Source: Eonycteris spelaea (Eukaryota > Chordata > Mammalia > Chiroptera > Pteropodidae). From it: a stretch of DNA of 64,000 nt. The translations under genes and the position numbers were made by a program. Below the pieces are notes generated by a model. It was not told the origin of the DNA and ran no database searches. It worked only from the letters and a program-made list of their open reading frames with translations. The first letter of the stretch is position 1; every line of letters begins with the position of its first letter. Location: positions 2,232,001 through 2,296,000 of the forward strand of contig PUFA01000105.1 of NCBI GenBank assembly GCA_003508835.1, given 5' to 3'. Below, piece by piece: positions 24,791 to 36,830 of the stretch.

Positions 24791-25853
24791 TCATAGAAAT
24801 ACAAAGAGTTCTTTTAGATATAGACCTATGCTATTCAATATTTAGGAATAATCGATGTATTCAATTCTGACAGCCAAGAAATACTCTGACCATCTGAGGA
24901 ATAAAATATAGGTAATGATCCATTCTTGTACACCTTTTCACCCCCCAAAATACATCAGAATTCATCAAAATAGAACTTTTAAAAATGTTTCTGTTTTGTT
25001 AATTGTACAATGATCAATCTCCTAAGATGGTCCATGTGGGTCAATACTAGTTTAATGAAACAAAGTGAGAGTAACAGGTAAATGAAAAAGATAAAATAGA
25101 TAAGAAAGAAAAGCCTCAGCTCAGACATTCTTTACCTAATAAAGGTCTAGATGACACATATACACTAATAAACTACAGGACTGAAATTACAAACACTCCT
25201 CTTTGAAAAATATGTTCATGGCTTTGTACACTGTGTATTACATTTATAACAATTATGTTATTTTCCAAATAACAACATAAGAAAATATTGGTGTGCTATT
25301 CAAATTGTATTAATGAATAAAATATAAGGACTGTATAAATAGTTATATCTACTTTGATAATTGTGTGGAAAACATTCAGTTAGTCAGAACTACATATAAG
25401 AAGCTAAAATTTGCAGTAGGTCATTCTTTTTATTTAATACAGGGAAAGGCTACAAACGTCTGCTGCAAATTCTCCCTAAAATTAAAATTAAACTTCACAT
25501 GAAGATTCAGCAAAAAGCCAATAGAAAGAGAAATATGTATATGTGATTTTTTTCAGGAATAAATTCTAGTCTAATTTAAGAAATTCAGGGCATCTGTTAC
25601 TTTAGAGATGTGTGTATCTAATGTTTTTAATATTTATACTTCAAATTTTATTTTTTTCCTCATCCTGAGAATCCCTCAAGTGTTATGGGATAAACATATA
25701 TTAAACAGTGATTTACAGGCTCCAAGTCTGGAGCACTCCAAAAGACTTATTGGATTTCGTTAACCAATGCCACCATAAAAAATAAATAATAATTAATTAA
25801 AAAATTTTTTGAAGATTTTAATTTATCTGTTCACAGACTTAATTTATAATTAT
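24791..25853. other. Unassigned AT-rich sequence
   Basis: Nothing recognised on either strand. Confidence 0.5.
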
Positions 25854-26280
25854 TGTAGTGGGTTGAATAGTGTCCCCCTCCCCTCCAAATTCTTGTCTAT
25901 CTAGAACCTCAAACTGTGACCTTATTTGGAAACAGGCTTTTTGCAGATGTAATTAGTTAAGGGTCTAGACAAAACCATCCTGGATTAGGGATGGCCCTAA
26001 ATCCAACGAGAGTGTCCTCGCGAGAGTCAGAAAGGACGCACACAGGCAGAGGAAATGTCATGTGAAGACAGAGGCAGACATTAGAATTATGTTGCCACAA
26101 ACCAAGGAACAAGGAGCTACCAAGAACTAGAAGAACAAGGAAGATTCTTTCCCAGAACCTTCAGATGGAGTGTGGCTCTGCTGATACCTTGATTTCAGTC
26201 TTTTGGACTCCAGAACCGAGAAAATAAATTCCTGTTACATTTGTGCCAGTTTGTTACAGCAACCACAAGAAATTAGTACA
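25854..26280 (+). mobile_element. Solo MLT1-type MaLR LTR, sense, near full length
   Basis: The LTR begins tgtagtgggttgaatagtg and ends aaattagtaca, with MaLR wording in order: 'gtgaccttatttggaaacag', 'ttttgcagatgtaattagtt', 'ggatggccctaaatccaacg', 'ccttgatttcagtcttttgg', 'actccagaaccgagaaaata' and 'tttgttacagcaacca'. About 427 bp is in the normal range for MLT1. No internal retroviral sequence is attached. The plus-strand frame 26203-26391 starts in its 3' end. Confidence 0.9.
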
Positions 26281-27840
26281 ATGGAGATGATGCCTCCTAA
26301 GTCCTTCATTGGTATAAATTTAACCTATGGGCAAATTTATTCTCTTTACTTATTGGATATCAACTTAACACATACTAAATTGACTGTGTAACAATGACGC
26401 TAAAGAGTTAATTCTCCTAGGGTCCTTAATTCGGAAAAAAGTTCAAAAAAAAAGTGCATAGCAGATCTCTTTATCTACCCTTTTTCCTCAGATGTTCTCC
26501 CTTTTAAATATTTTTCAAAGTTAAAGTTAACTTTAAAGTTATTTTAAAGTTAAAATTCAAAGTTAATTTGTCAAAGTTGCAGACTTTATATTAAGTTTTT
26601 TAAAAATTATGTTTATTAATCTCAATTTAGCCGTCACATGTACTGATTAAATTGCTTTTTAAAAAACTGATGTAAGTACTATTTTGCCTTCTCTTGAAAA
26701 CCATCAAAGAGTAAAAGCAAATTCAACCCTACACTTGCCATAGATGAGGTGATCCCCACTGTCATTCTACAGGTTGTACCCAAGAGTGACTTTATTTATT
26801 CTTCCCTAATATTTCCTGTCGTGTCTGAAATGACTCATTCCTTTGCCATTCCTGCATTCTTTTCCTGCTTAAAGATCAGTAGAGGTTGGCTCTATCTGAG
26901 CTTCCTCAGGGTCTCCTGCACTACCAGAATGTCAAGGCCAGCAGGGTTCCAGGATCACTTACCCTTTATGGGCTATTGTTCCCACCAACTGTATTGTTGT
27001 TTTAGGCTGTCATCTAAAGGGCATGTAAGATTTATGGCTAATTCAATGGTCAGTAGCAGGAACCTGTTAAGAGAGAATCCTATCCTTTTAAGGAAATTAT
27101 AAAACTGGTCATAATTTGCTTCCTACAAAACCGACCAGACTAGATTATAAATCCTGCGAAAATCAAAACCAAAGTGACACTGTCTACCAACCATTTTAGA
27201 ATGATATAAACAAAAGAGCTATACATGGTTTAGACTATTGGAAGGTATAGAAATGTCTTTGTTCTTGAAAACAGAAACATCAACATTTTCAGAAGGTAAG
27301 CATATTGTTACTCTCATACGAGCATCTAAAACATAAAAGGACAACTTTTAATCGTCATTTCTTTCAGCATGAGGACAGGGAGAGTTGTCCTCACCCCAGG
27401 AAAGCAGGTGTGGATGCAGATTACTGTGTCTAAATGAACGTGTTGGTGAGGCCAAGGGCAAGGGCAAGGGAAGCCTTGAGATCAATAGTGCCCTCTGCCT
27501 TGGGTGCCAAGAACACGCAGTATAGAACCAAAATGAGATGACGGGATGATATGCACAACAAGTGCACACCTCAGCCCCACAATCTCCATCCATTTCCCAC
27601 GCATCTGAGAGTCCACTTTATCAGCAGTAACAACAGCAGGTCCCTGCCCTGTAAACTGTCAAAATATATGCCGGAAAAGATGAAGAGTCATTGGAATTAA
27701 ATGGTGGCCCTTGGGTTCCTGATATCTGGCATAAAATACATATTTTAATCAATTGATTTTTATTTTTTTCTTCTATTAAGTTACTACTATGTTTTAAGAG
27801 GTTAATGAGCTCTGCTTTACCCTGACTAGATATTTGGACT
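26281..27840. other. Unassigned sequence with a small AAAGTTA array
   Basis: At 26516-26578 the motif caaagtta/aaagttaa recurs about six times in both orientations, including the palindrome aaagttaacttt. Open frames 26749-27102 (+, 117 codons), 27348-27593 (-) and 27621-27878 (-) have no domain that I recognise. The 117-codon frame has no Kozak-like context or neighbouring splice signal that stands out. Confidence 0.5.
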
Positions 27841-27844
27841 ATAA

Positions 27845-28055
27845 CCAAACTCCCTGCTGTGTTTTTAAGATCTTTCATAATCTGACCCCGTCATCAGCTT
27901 CAGTCCTTTCTCAACTCCTCCCCTTGACTCAGGGCTGCAGCAAACCTGAAGGATTTCCAGTGTAGGATGCACTGTACTGGGTGTTAAGTGACAGTCATTC
28001 CTGTCTTCAAAGAAAGCAACGAGACTTGTATAATATAAGAGCCTCATATGGATAA
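27845..28055. mobile_element. Possible L2 scraps
   Basis: 'gatctttcataatctgaccc' at 27868 resembles the L2 segment reading 'catgatctggccc' in plus orientation. 'atgcactgtactgggtgtta' at 27967 resembles the L2 3' end in minus orientation. Both are short and weak. Confidence 0.35.
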
Positions 28056-28060
28056 GCGCA

Positions 28061-30284
28061 AGACACCTAACCTGGTCAGGGGGATAGAAAGTTTTCCAGG
28101 GGGAAATGTCTAGAACAACAGCTGAAAAGCAACTAAGGACTATGCAATTGAGGTTGTGTGGACAAGTATTTTTTTACAGTGGAAAAAGTCTATACAAATT
28201 CTTGGAGGTTTGTAAGTTCCTTACATACATTACAAACATTCTTTAACTTATCCGTAGTTCAATTTGTCCGGGATATGTAAGTGCCAAGTACTGAGGGTGA
28301 ATTTAGAATGAGTTCTCAATATGAGTTTTTCCCCCTAGATTCTCCTAAGTATTCTCATGTTTACTATGCCCACACTAGTTATAGGAAAATAAGAAACAAA
28401 CCTACAAAATTAAGATTGAAATGATATATGTATCATTTTTGTGAATTGCTATCCCTTAAGTACAGTATTCTTCCCTAAACTATAATGCCTGGCCCATGTG
28501 GCTCTGTTAATTGTTTTCTTTCACTCACTGTTCACAGTTCTCAGTCTTCATTAGATTAAGGCCTGTGGTCCCCAAGAAAGACAAGTCCTGAAAGCAAACT
28601 TTGCTTTAAGCAGCTGTTTCTCTTCTGTAATCTTTTATATTTCATACAATTCAGGTTCATTGGTCTCCCTGACAATATCTTCATTCAAAAACACAAAAGC
28701 AAAGCAGGAACAATGTTATCAACCATGCGTGCTAAAAGCATGACATCCCTCCACCTCCATTTTGGCCTGACCCCTCTCATTTATCATCCCTTGGCCTCAT
28801 TCCCAAGTTCTTCTACTAGTCATCCCCTGTCCTACTAGAAAAATATGTTGGGTGAGAACTTGGAAAAATATGGTCCTTCTTTAGATAAATATACATGTAT
28901 AGTAAACACGTGTTCAAAAAAGAAGTAGGCGGGACTAATTTCACATATACCACAACAGCACCACATCCAGTCTCTATAAGCATTGGTTAAGAAGGAGAAT
29001 TAGCTTGAAGTTGACCCAGAGACTTGAAACAGTGTGTTCATTTCTGGCACTTTCTTCTGACTCACAACATGATGCTCCACAAATATTTCACCCTTTTGGT
29101 ACTCAATTTTCCTCTTCTTTTAAGGAGCAATAATGTCTATTGGTCTTTATTCTCCTACTGTGTGTACTTCCCAATTCTGTACATAGTTTTCACTGATTTT
29201 AATAGGTGTTCAGTTTAGAGGAAGAAAGGAGATACAGATGCATTAAAAAAAAAAAGAGCTCTTTCTAGTTTGCAAAACTGCTTGACTAAAATCAGGAAAC
29301 GAAGTACAAATATTATCCATGTACGTCCATTTTCGTTGTCAAGTTCTGATGCTGAAATATACCCACACTTTTACCTATCTCTCATGGAATTTATTTTCTA
29401 CTCTAAAAGACAAAACCACGTCATTATTCTAGAATTTTTGCTAGACAATACCAACATCCTTTAATTTAATTTTTAATGTATTTCCTTTTTGAAGGCTCCA
29501 AATACAAAAACATACATCAGTCCTTTTTTAAAATTCTGACTGTAAATAAATTGATTCTAATTTTTCTGTGTGCCTGACTTTAAAAATAAAAGTAAAAGTT
29601 TTAATAGAAATAAAAATCTGTGGCAATGTTTTTCTTCAGAAGAGCTCAAAGAAATCTATAAATATTCCTTCAACCATTCTGGTTTTCTAATTTAAAATGA
29701 TGCATCATGCCAGAGTTACAAACGATTGTTTCTTATAAAAGTACTTCCCGTACAAAGTTTAGTATCAGCTCTTATAAGTCATTTCCTATGATTTCTGAAT
29801 CATTTGGAGAGTAGTTATGCATCTGTGCGTAAGTAAATGACCCAAATTACTTTAACTTCTGATTCATCACCCCCCATCCTATTTTTATATTTAGCACTAT
29901 TTTCTCCCCAAATTTGAACAACATGGAGCAAGGTCATGCATAGTCTCCAACCGATAGCTTTATTGTTACTTCCCCCAAAGAGATTGTTTGCATCTTCTCT
30001 CACCTAAAATTTATTCTACTTTAAGTTTCAAACAATATGGTTTTGCCAGGTAAATATACAAAATTGTAAATCTGGAAAGTGATCTCGAGATTGACTAGTT
30101 TTGACCTCCTAATAATGCAGGAGTATCTTCTTAAACTCCCTGGCAGGTAATTCAGACTCTGAGCCCACGAGATCACAAAGAAGCCACCTTCTGGTATTCC
30201 CAAATGAAGACCTTACTTGCACTTCCCAATGCTCAAGAGAACAACATTACTTTAGCATTGCTTGCTCCTTAAGTGCATTCAAAT
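28061..30284. other. Unassigned, repeat-poor AT-rich sequence
   Basis: No exon or confident repeat is seen in about 2.2 kb. Open frames at 29024-29218 (+), 29270-29464 (+), 29815-30003 (-) and 30021-30203 (-) show nothing recognisable. A run of 11 A lies at about 29246-29256. Confidence 0.5.
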
Positions 30285-30540
30285 GCCTGCTTTATTGTCA
30301 TTTGCTCAGAGAGGCTTGCCCATCACTCCATTCTCTTATCTGTCTATTTTTCCTCATATCACTTATTGTTACTGACATTACACTATAGATCTGTTTGTTT
30401 ATTAGTTGATTATCTGATACGGCATAGAATATAAGCTCCAAAAAGCAGGCACTATTTTATTACTATTGTTTCCTCATCCCCTATAATAATGCCTGCTGTA
30501 TAGAAGGTGCTAGAAATAGTTGCTGACTGATTGAATATGA
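30285..30540 (+). mobile_element. L2 3' end, sense
   Basis: Clear L2 3' order: 'cagagaggcttgcccatcac', 'tcatatcacttattgttact', 'gaatataagctccaaaaagc', 'gcctgctgtatagaaggtgc', 'ttgctgactgattgaatatg'. Confidence 0.85.
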
Positions 30541-30985
30541 AGCTTAAATGGGCATCCCTATAACTTTTACCTGTTGACCCAAATCCTGCTTTTTGGAATC
30601 AAATAAGAGCAAAGCTTCTTCTGTATAACAGCTGACATTCAGATATCTGAAAAAACTTTCAAACCTAGTTCTTTAAGAATGATAGTACGTCAGGCAGCAG
30701 AGAGTATTTTCAAGAGCATGATTTTAAAATGCGATTTTATTATCTCAAAGCAAGCTACTAGAGAAATAAATTTGGGAGACAAGACTTCAGACTCACAGGT
30801 AGTAGAAATAATATTACAATTTGGCATTAGGAGGTGGAACTGGGAAAGAGAAAGAAATCCAGACAATCATCACTTCCCCAATTTAAGAAGTGTTATAGAA
30901 AATGAATTATTAAGTCAGTACAAGATGGTGTACTATAAATTCTGTACTGAAGGAGCAGCCATAATATTTCTCAATAAAAGTATTT
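30541..30985. other. Unassigned sequence with a 108-codon plus-strand ORF
   Basis: The frame 30679-31005 runs into the antisense MIR to its right and carries no recognised domain, so I treat it as chance. Confidence 0.45.
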
Positions 30986-30989
30986 CATT

Positions 30990-31100
30990 TTATCTGGGGA
31001 ATTAACCTCTAACCCTTAGTTTCTTTATCTGTAAATTGAGGAGGTAGACAAGATTATCTTCAAAGTTTCTGACAGCTTTGAAATTATCCTTATAACCTTA
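30990..31100 (-). repeat. MIR-type SINE fragment, antisense
   Basis: 'aacctctaacccttagtttc', 'tttatctgtaaattgaggag' and 'caagattatcttcaaagttt' follow the reverse complement of a MIR/MIR3 core ('cctcagtttcctcatctgta'). Confidence 0.7.
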
Positions 31101-32900
31101 TAACTGACTTTCATTTAGTTAATAAGTAACACCTTTAAGGAACGAAATTCTTCTGCTGAGATTAGAGATGAGGAGATAGAGCTGAGGACTTTAGAGACAT
31201 GAAACTTTTGGAATAGCCTTTCTCAGAACTGAGCTAGAGAACTTTAAAAGTAATTAATGATTCCATTTAGAAGTATGGAATTAGGTCAGCTAACATCTCA
31301 CAGATCAGGGACTTTCTCTAGTAAGGTTCTATGGAGCAGAAAGAGAGTGTGAGTGACCCAAGTCTGACTCTGGGCAAAGTGGAGGCCATGAAACTTTATG
31401 TGACATAATGGTGGAATTTTGGCCATGAGGTACATCTTGGGAAGGAAATAAGTAAAGCCAGAAAGAGACTAATGAATTGGTCACACTGAGAGAAATAGAA
31501 TAGAGAGAGTAAATGAATAAGTTTGTTCAAAAATAAAATACATTTTTAGGAAGTTGGAATATGCCTCATAACCATTTACATCAATTGATGTGTGTAATAT
31601 ATATTCTTTTTTCCTTTTCTCTACTCTTTTTCTTTAATCAGTCCTGGGTTTCAAAGTATCTTAAAAACTGGCTCTGGCCTAAAATTACTTCTATGATCGT
31701 ACTCTTTGTGGGATATCTTAACTTTTTATGCTACTTTTTAATAATTCTGTATTTGGAAAATCCTCTTTATTTCCTGTTCGAACATCAATAAAATGTCAAC
31801 AGAATGACTAAATTGGGTATTACATTTATCCTACATTTGGTTTGTATACCCAAACTGTTTCTAGTTTTTCCATATGATCTTTCTTACTAAAAGAAGTACA
31901 GCTCATTTGTAATAATTGATGACAATAGAGGATGATACTAATATGGATAAATTCTATCCACAGACCTCATTTTAGACAATTATTTTAACTTCTTCACCAA
32001 ATCTCTATATGTTTCTAATGCTAGCAAAGTTATTTGGCTTTCGTTCTCATCTGCTTCCCAGAAAGGCAAGCAGCCAGGAGGAGAGGAAGGTGAAGTGTAG
32101 AGAGAGTCAGCCACACAGCCTACCTCCAGGGGAAGTGCTCGCTGGACTCCCCTGTGCCCTGCTTTCTTAACGCCCATGAAAGCATCACCCACTTTCTTTG
32201 CTCTTCGAAAAGTCAGCTGGCTATCTGAATTAAGCAACCTTGACACACTGGCAAAATTCATTTATCTTCTTAATTTCCTCCTTAGACTATCTTCATCTTC
32301 TCTTTGGAAAGCAGGTCCAGCTCTGGAGTCTCGAACTTGAATTTTCACAGCACCTTTTTTCCACATGGCTAGTCCTCTTTGTAGAACTCCATTTATCATT
32401 ATAACTTTTATTTTTGCTAAGACAGTGAGCACTTCTCTAACGATTAGGCTGTGGCCCAGACTTCTTCACCTTTCCTTCCTTCAAATAACCACATAAGGAC
32501 CCTGTCACCAAAATATTTAGCGACTCCAGCAATTCCTTTCTCAAGTTCCCAGTGAGCCTTCTTCTCCTCTGCCAACACTACCTTCCACCAGATAAAGACA
32601 TTGTCACCTGGAGGAAACCGGTTTCCTGTCTGCAGTTTGTTGACTCACATCTTTACCATCACAACTTACTCTGCTATGATCATCTACCTCTATTTTTCCT
32701 ATTCACACCATTTCCTACAAATAATGTGTCTCCTCATTCGGTTCTCTATGCCTCCCTCAGCCAAAATACAAAGTTGAACTTTTACATCATAGGCTTCCTT
32801 CAACTTCCTGTTAGTCATCTATCAGATCAACACTCTTTCCCTAGCACCTCACTCACTCACTCACTCCTTTACTCCTTTCTTTAGTATCTCTGGGAGCAAC
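31101..32900. other. Unassigned sequence; pyrimidine-rich at 32280-32880
   Basis: No confident repeat or exon. The plus-strand open frame 32552-32884 and the minus-strand frame 31980-32261 show no recognisable domain. A small CACTCACT repeat lies at about 32847-32865. The right part could be very old L2 but I cannot align it. Confidence 0.45.
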
Positions 32901-32904
32901 ATAA

Positions 32905-32995
32905 GCAAGCATGATCATCCCACACTTCACAGGTAAGAAAGCTGGGGCCTTGACAGATAGTTAAACTACCTAAGATTGTAGACTAGGCACACATT
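32905..32995 (+). repeat. MIR fragment, sense
   Basis: 'gatcatcccacacttcacag' and 'gtaagaaagctggggccttg' followed by 'agttaaactacctaagattg' occupy the MIR positions 'atccccattttacagatgag' to 'taacttgcccaaggtc'. Confidence 0.55.
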
Positions 32996-33756
32996 AATAG
33001 GCTCTTGGTGGTGGTGACTCACTGCAGTCATGAAAGTAACATTGATGTTTTGAAAACAGAAATTGTCGGATAATGCCTCGTAATGTATTTTACCAAGAAT
33101 TTAGTAAACCCTTGCCTGATTCTCCACTGGTCCCCGCTCCGCCATCTGAGTGTTTATACAGCTTTAGCCCCATCCCAAAGAGCTCAGGCCAGAGCAGGAT
33201 AAAAACTCAAGGACACGTTCTCCTGGTTCCCTCAGACCTCCTTCCCCAGAGCGCAGGCATCCAGCCAGTCCCCAGGTCCTGGCAAATGAGAATAACCATC
33301 TTAGAATGATGTGACGGACACATCTTTCCTATCATTTCATCCTCAATAGGAGGTCTTCCTCTCTTAATCTCCACTTATCTCTGCCCTATTAAAAATAACG
33401 TGCAAACTTTGAAGAAGTAATGGTCCATTTTTTTATGGTTATTAAATTTGCAGAGCTTAAAAATAAAAAATTTAAAAATTTAAAAACTTGTAGCAAAGTC
33501 AGAAATAAAACCTAGTATTTCACATAGAGAGCTCTCAAATAAACGGAGCCTGTCCGTATCTTGCTTTGCAAAATGCTATGCTTTAAATATTTAAATTCAT
33601 ATTTCCTTAGACAAAATGATGTATATTATGTAATAACATTTTTCTTAAACAAGATTTAATATAACATTCTATCTGATAGTGTACTGCAAAGTCCATATAT
33701 AACCTGAGCAACTTTTAGGATCCATGATAGAATATAGATTTCTAGGTAAGAATACT
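32996..33756. other. Unassigned sequence
   Basis: 33070-33320 is GC-richer and carries a 78-codon plus-strand frame (33073-33309) with no recognised domain. The rest is AT-rich. Confidence 0.5.
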
Positions 33757-34337
33757 TGTATTGGTTTTCCATTACTGCATAACAATCACAAACTTAGAAG
33801 CTTAAAACAAGACACATTTATTAACACAGATTCCAACAGTCAAGACTCTAGCACATATTTATTTGCCGGGTCCTCTGCTTACAATTTCACAAAGCTATAA
33901 AGTGTCAGTCAGGGCTGTGATTTCATCTGAGATTTAGGACCTTCTTTTAGGCTCTTTGGTTGTTGGCAGAATTTGGCTCCCTGTGGTTACAGGGCTGAGA
34001 TGCCATATTTCTTCCTGGCTACCACCTGAGGTCCCTTCTCAGCTCCTGGAGGCTACCCATAGTTTCCTGCCATGTGGCCTTCTCTATAAAGTGGCAGTTT
34101 GCTTCTTCAAGGTCAGCAGAACAGCATTTCTCTTGCTTTGAATCTCTGCCTCCAGTCCACAAAGACAGAGTCTTATATAATGTAACATAATCATGGGAGT
34201 GACTGGTCCATTATATTCACAGATCCCACCCACAATCAGGCAGAGTTGATCATACAGGAAGCAAACACCTGTCCAGTGTGGGGGGGGAGGGGAGGATGTG
34301 TTAGAATTTGGAGGCCATCTTAGAATTTTGCCTACCA
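33757..34337 (-). mobile_element. Solo MLT1-type MaLR LTR, antisense
   Basis: Reverse-complement MLT1 in correct order: 'tgtattggttttccattact', 'gcataacaatcacaaactta', 'gccgggtcctctgcttacaa', 'tcagtcagggctgtgatttc', 'ttggttgttggcagaatttg', 'cctgccatgtggccttctct', 'ggaggccatcttagaatttt', ending gcctacca. About 580 bp. Open frames 33956-34141 (+) and 34084-34374 (-) are inside it and are not genes. Confidence 0.88.
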
Positions 34338-35984
34338 AATGGTTCAGATGGGAAGTGTTTCCAGATAGACACATGAATCATTCATTTTTCTTGAGGTTAT
34401 CACAGATGACAATTGGACTGGGCAAATCACAAATGCAGTAATTGTTGTTGTCAACTGACATTTTCCCAGCACTGTAAGCCTAGTAGCATGTTTAATTGTC
34501 TGTGAGGGGCCTATAGAAATTGTTGTTCACAAATCTAATGCACGTTGGAAGTCTACAAGAAACAGAAAATTCAATAACTTATAAATGGGCACTAAGTATT
34601 TTCATTTTAAAGCTTTGGAGCATGGGGGATTCTTCATGCTGGTAAATCTAGCTAGGCTTCGGGGAGAAAATTCAGAAGCTAAACCTCCAAATACTCTAAT
34701 ACTTTTAAGGCTGTTAAAGGCATGAATTATCAATAGCCTATCATAAACACTTCAGTAAAATTTTAGGCTTAGCATGAGAAATTATGGTGTTTGAAAGAAA
34801 GGAAAATAATAATAGTCTTGCTCATTCGTATTTTAAAAGTGCAGGCGAGCAAAGCTCACAACTACTCGGTCTATGACTGCGCACTTAGACAAAAATTAAC
34901 ACAAATGTGCCAGGGAACCAGATCCAATTGCAATGCTAATTTCACATTAAGTAAAATATAGTATTTTCCCTGTTTAATTTTTTTTTAATTATTGGAAGAA
35001 ACCTTTCCACAAATCCTACTAGATTAAAAGATATTTTCTTTCCACAGTACGTGTGTTTTGAACCTAAAATATGAGTGATTTTGATAGTGCTAGCTAAGTC
35101 AATTACAGCAGCCAGTTAACGTTGTCCCCTTAGATTGTGAAGTCACATGCAGTCAATCTGTAATCAGCCTTCCCCAGGATACCCACCCGAATTCTCATTC
35201 CGCCAACTGCCAGCCTATGCCTACCATTACATGCACAGGAATATGGCAGCAAGAGGCTGAATCAGCACAAATCCACCAAGTACCACCAAGAAATAACTCA
35301 GTCTATCTATTCAGTAGATACTAGAGTAGTCACTTCATCTTTGAAAATAAAGGCATCACGTTCATGTTTGAACGTTAAATCAAATGCTACAGGTTTCTTC
35401 TCTTTGGTATTTTCCAGTGTATGCCATTTGTGCCAATTTGGTTAGAATTAAGAATTCTGGCAGTTTGTGCCTCTTCAGCTTAGGTTTGGAGGCTCTTTCT
35501 GCACCACGGGATCTGTCCCTGTCAAACACCTCATTCCAGTCGAGGTCTGCAGGGACTCATGCGCCGGAGATGATGCTGGCTCTAAGAGCCTGTCTCGCTG
35601 GCCTGGTTCTTGGCTCTTCAGGAACCTGACAGTGTTCAGACCGCAGGGGGATTTCTGCAGCCCGTCTCACCGTTCTTGCTCTGTTCTTAGCATTCTTTAA
35701 TGTCTGTAGCTCTTTGGGCGACGGCAGATCAAAAAAAAAAAATGCCTTTGGATTTCTCCTGTAAAGTGTTTGGTTCTATGCTAATCTGAATGCGTGTCTT
35801 TTATTTCCCACCTGTACAAATCATAGATTATGAATCTTTGACTTTGAGAATGTACTATCCACATTCAATTCCTTGATTTGTTATTTTTGTGCCTGCAGAA
35901 GGTAGGGGGAAGATTAGATGGGGTTATTTGTGGTTCATGTTTAATTTCAAAAGGATAAGTCAGAGGACATAGAAAATAATAAAA
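34338..35984. other. Unassigned, partly repeat-poor sequence
   Basis: The stretch 35380-35720 is GC- and CpG-richer than its neighbours and has two overlapping plus-strand frames (35384-35629, 35467-35700). Neither has a recognised domain. An A-run lies at about 35731-35742. The rest shows nothing recognisable. Confidence 0.5.
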
Positions 35985-36195
35985 GCATATTTTCCATACA
36001 TAAGAATATTCTGGAAAGATATACAAGAAATTATCAATTGTTGCCTTTGGAGAAGAAGACCAGAGAATTGAAGAAATTATTCATTATTTGCGATCTCGTT
36101 CTATCAAAATGTGTTTTATTCATTTGTTTTATAAATATTTGTGCTTAATATTTCAATTAAAAATTAAAATGAAACTAAAAAATAATAGATACTCA
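35985..36195 (+). mobile_element. Old L1M 3' UTR fragment, sense
   Basis: 'ttctggaaagatatacaaga', 'attatcaattgttgcctttg' and 'gagaagaagaccagagaatt' followed by an A-rich end match the 3' region of old L1M subfamilies. The plus-strand frame 36088-36273 overlaps it. Confidence 0.6.
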
Positions 36196-36324
36196 AGAGG
36201 AGTTCAGTGCTGGTTTAAGAGATTAGACAATAAGTTCACTGATGTGAATCTATATCAATTAGAGCTAAAGTGACAAATCACCTCTCCTTCTGTAGAAAGA
36301 AGCATTTTTTTTTCTTCACTAAAT

Positions 36325-36476
36325 TAAAATCTCCCTCCAAGCCCTCAAAAAAACCAACTCTGCCAACACCTTAATTTCAACCTTCTAACTTCTAGAACTG
36401 TAAAACAGTAAATTTCTGTCATTTAAGCCACCCAATTTTAGCACTTTGTTACAGCAGCCCTATGAAACTAATTTAT
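36325..36476 (+). mobile_element. 3' portion of an MLT1-type LTR, sense
   Basis: 'ctctgccaacaccttaattt', 'gtcatttaagccacccaatt', 'agcactttgttacagcagcc' and 'ctatgaaactaattt' are the terminal MLT1 blocks. The 5' two thirds are missing. Confidence 0.85.
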
Positions 36477-36611
36477 GTGCACTAACTTACTAACAGTTAA
36501 AATGAAAATAAACCCAACATTTCTACCCAACCACAAATTAGCATTGAAAATACAAAGAGCAGAAAGCTATGAAGGTAAAATTCAGTCACGCTAATTGTAG
36601 CATCCTTTCCC

Positions 36612-36830
36612 ATCCTGGTTCTCAACCAGAGGAGCTATGCCATCCAAGGGACATTTGGCAATATCCGAAGACATTTTTGTTGTCATAACAGGGGAAGTTG
36701 CTGCTGACATCTAGTGAGTCTAGAGGCCAAAGATACTGCTAAACCCCTTATAATACACAACACGGCCCCTCACGACGGAGATTCATCTGGCCCTAAAGAT
36801 CAAAAGTACTGGTCGATAAACTATTTCTGA
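36612..36830 (+). mobile_element. MER20 (hAT-Charlie non-autonomous element), full length
   Basis: The whole element is readable: 'ggttctcaaccagaggagct', 'aagggacatttggcaatatc', 'aagacatttttgttgtcata', 'gctgctgacatctagtgagt', 'atactgctaaacccct', 'gagattcatctggccctaaa', and a right end complementary to the left. About 219 bp, the size expected of an intact copy. Some MER20 copies act as enhancers in placental mammals. That is known for the family and not shown here. Confidence 0.92.

Noticed and set aside
26749..27102. 117-codon plus-strand frame
   Set aside because: It has no domain, no supporting context, and a length within chance for six frames of 64 kb.
30050..30245. Possible MIR3-like fragment
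   Set aside because: A few blocks are reminiscent ('taatgcaggagtatcttctt'), but the order and length are too weak to list.
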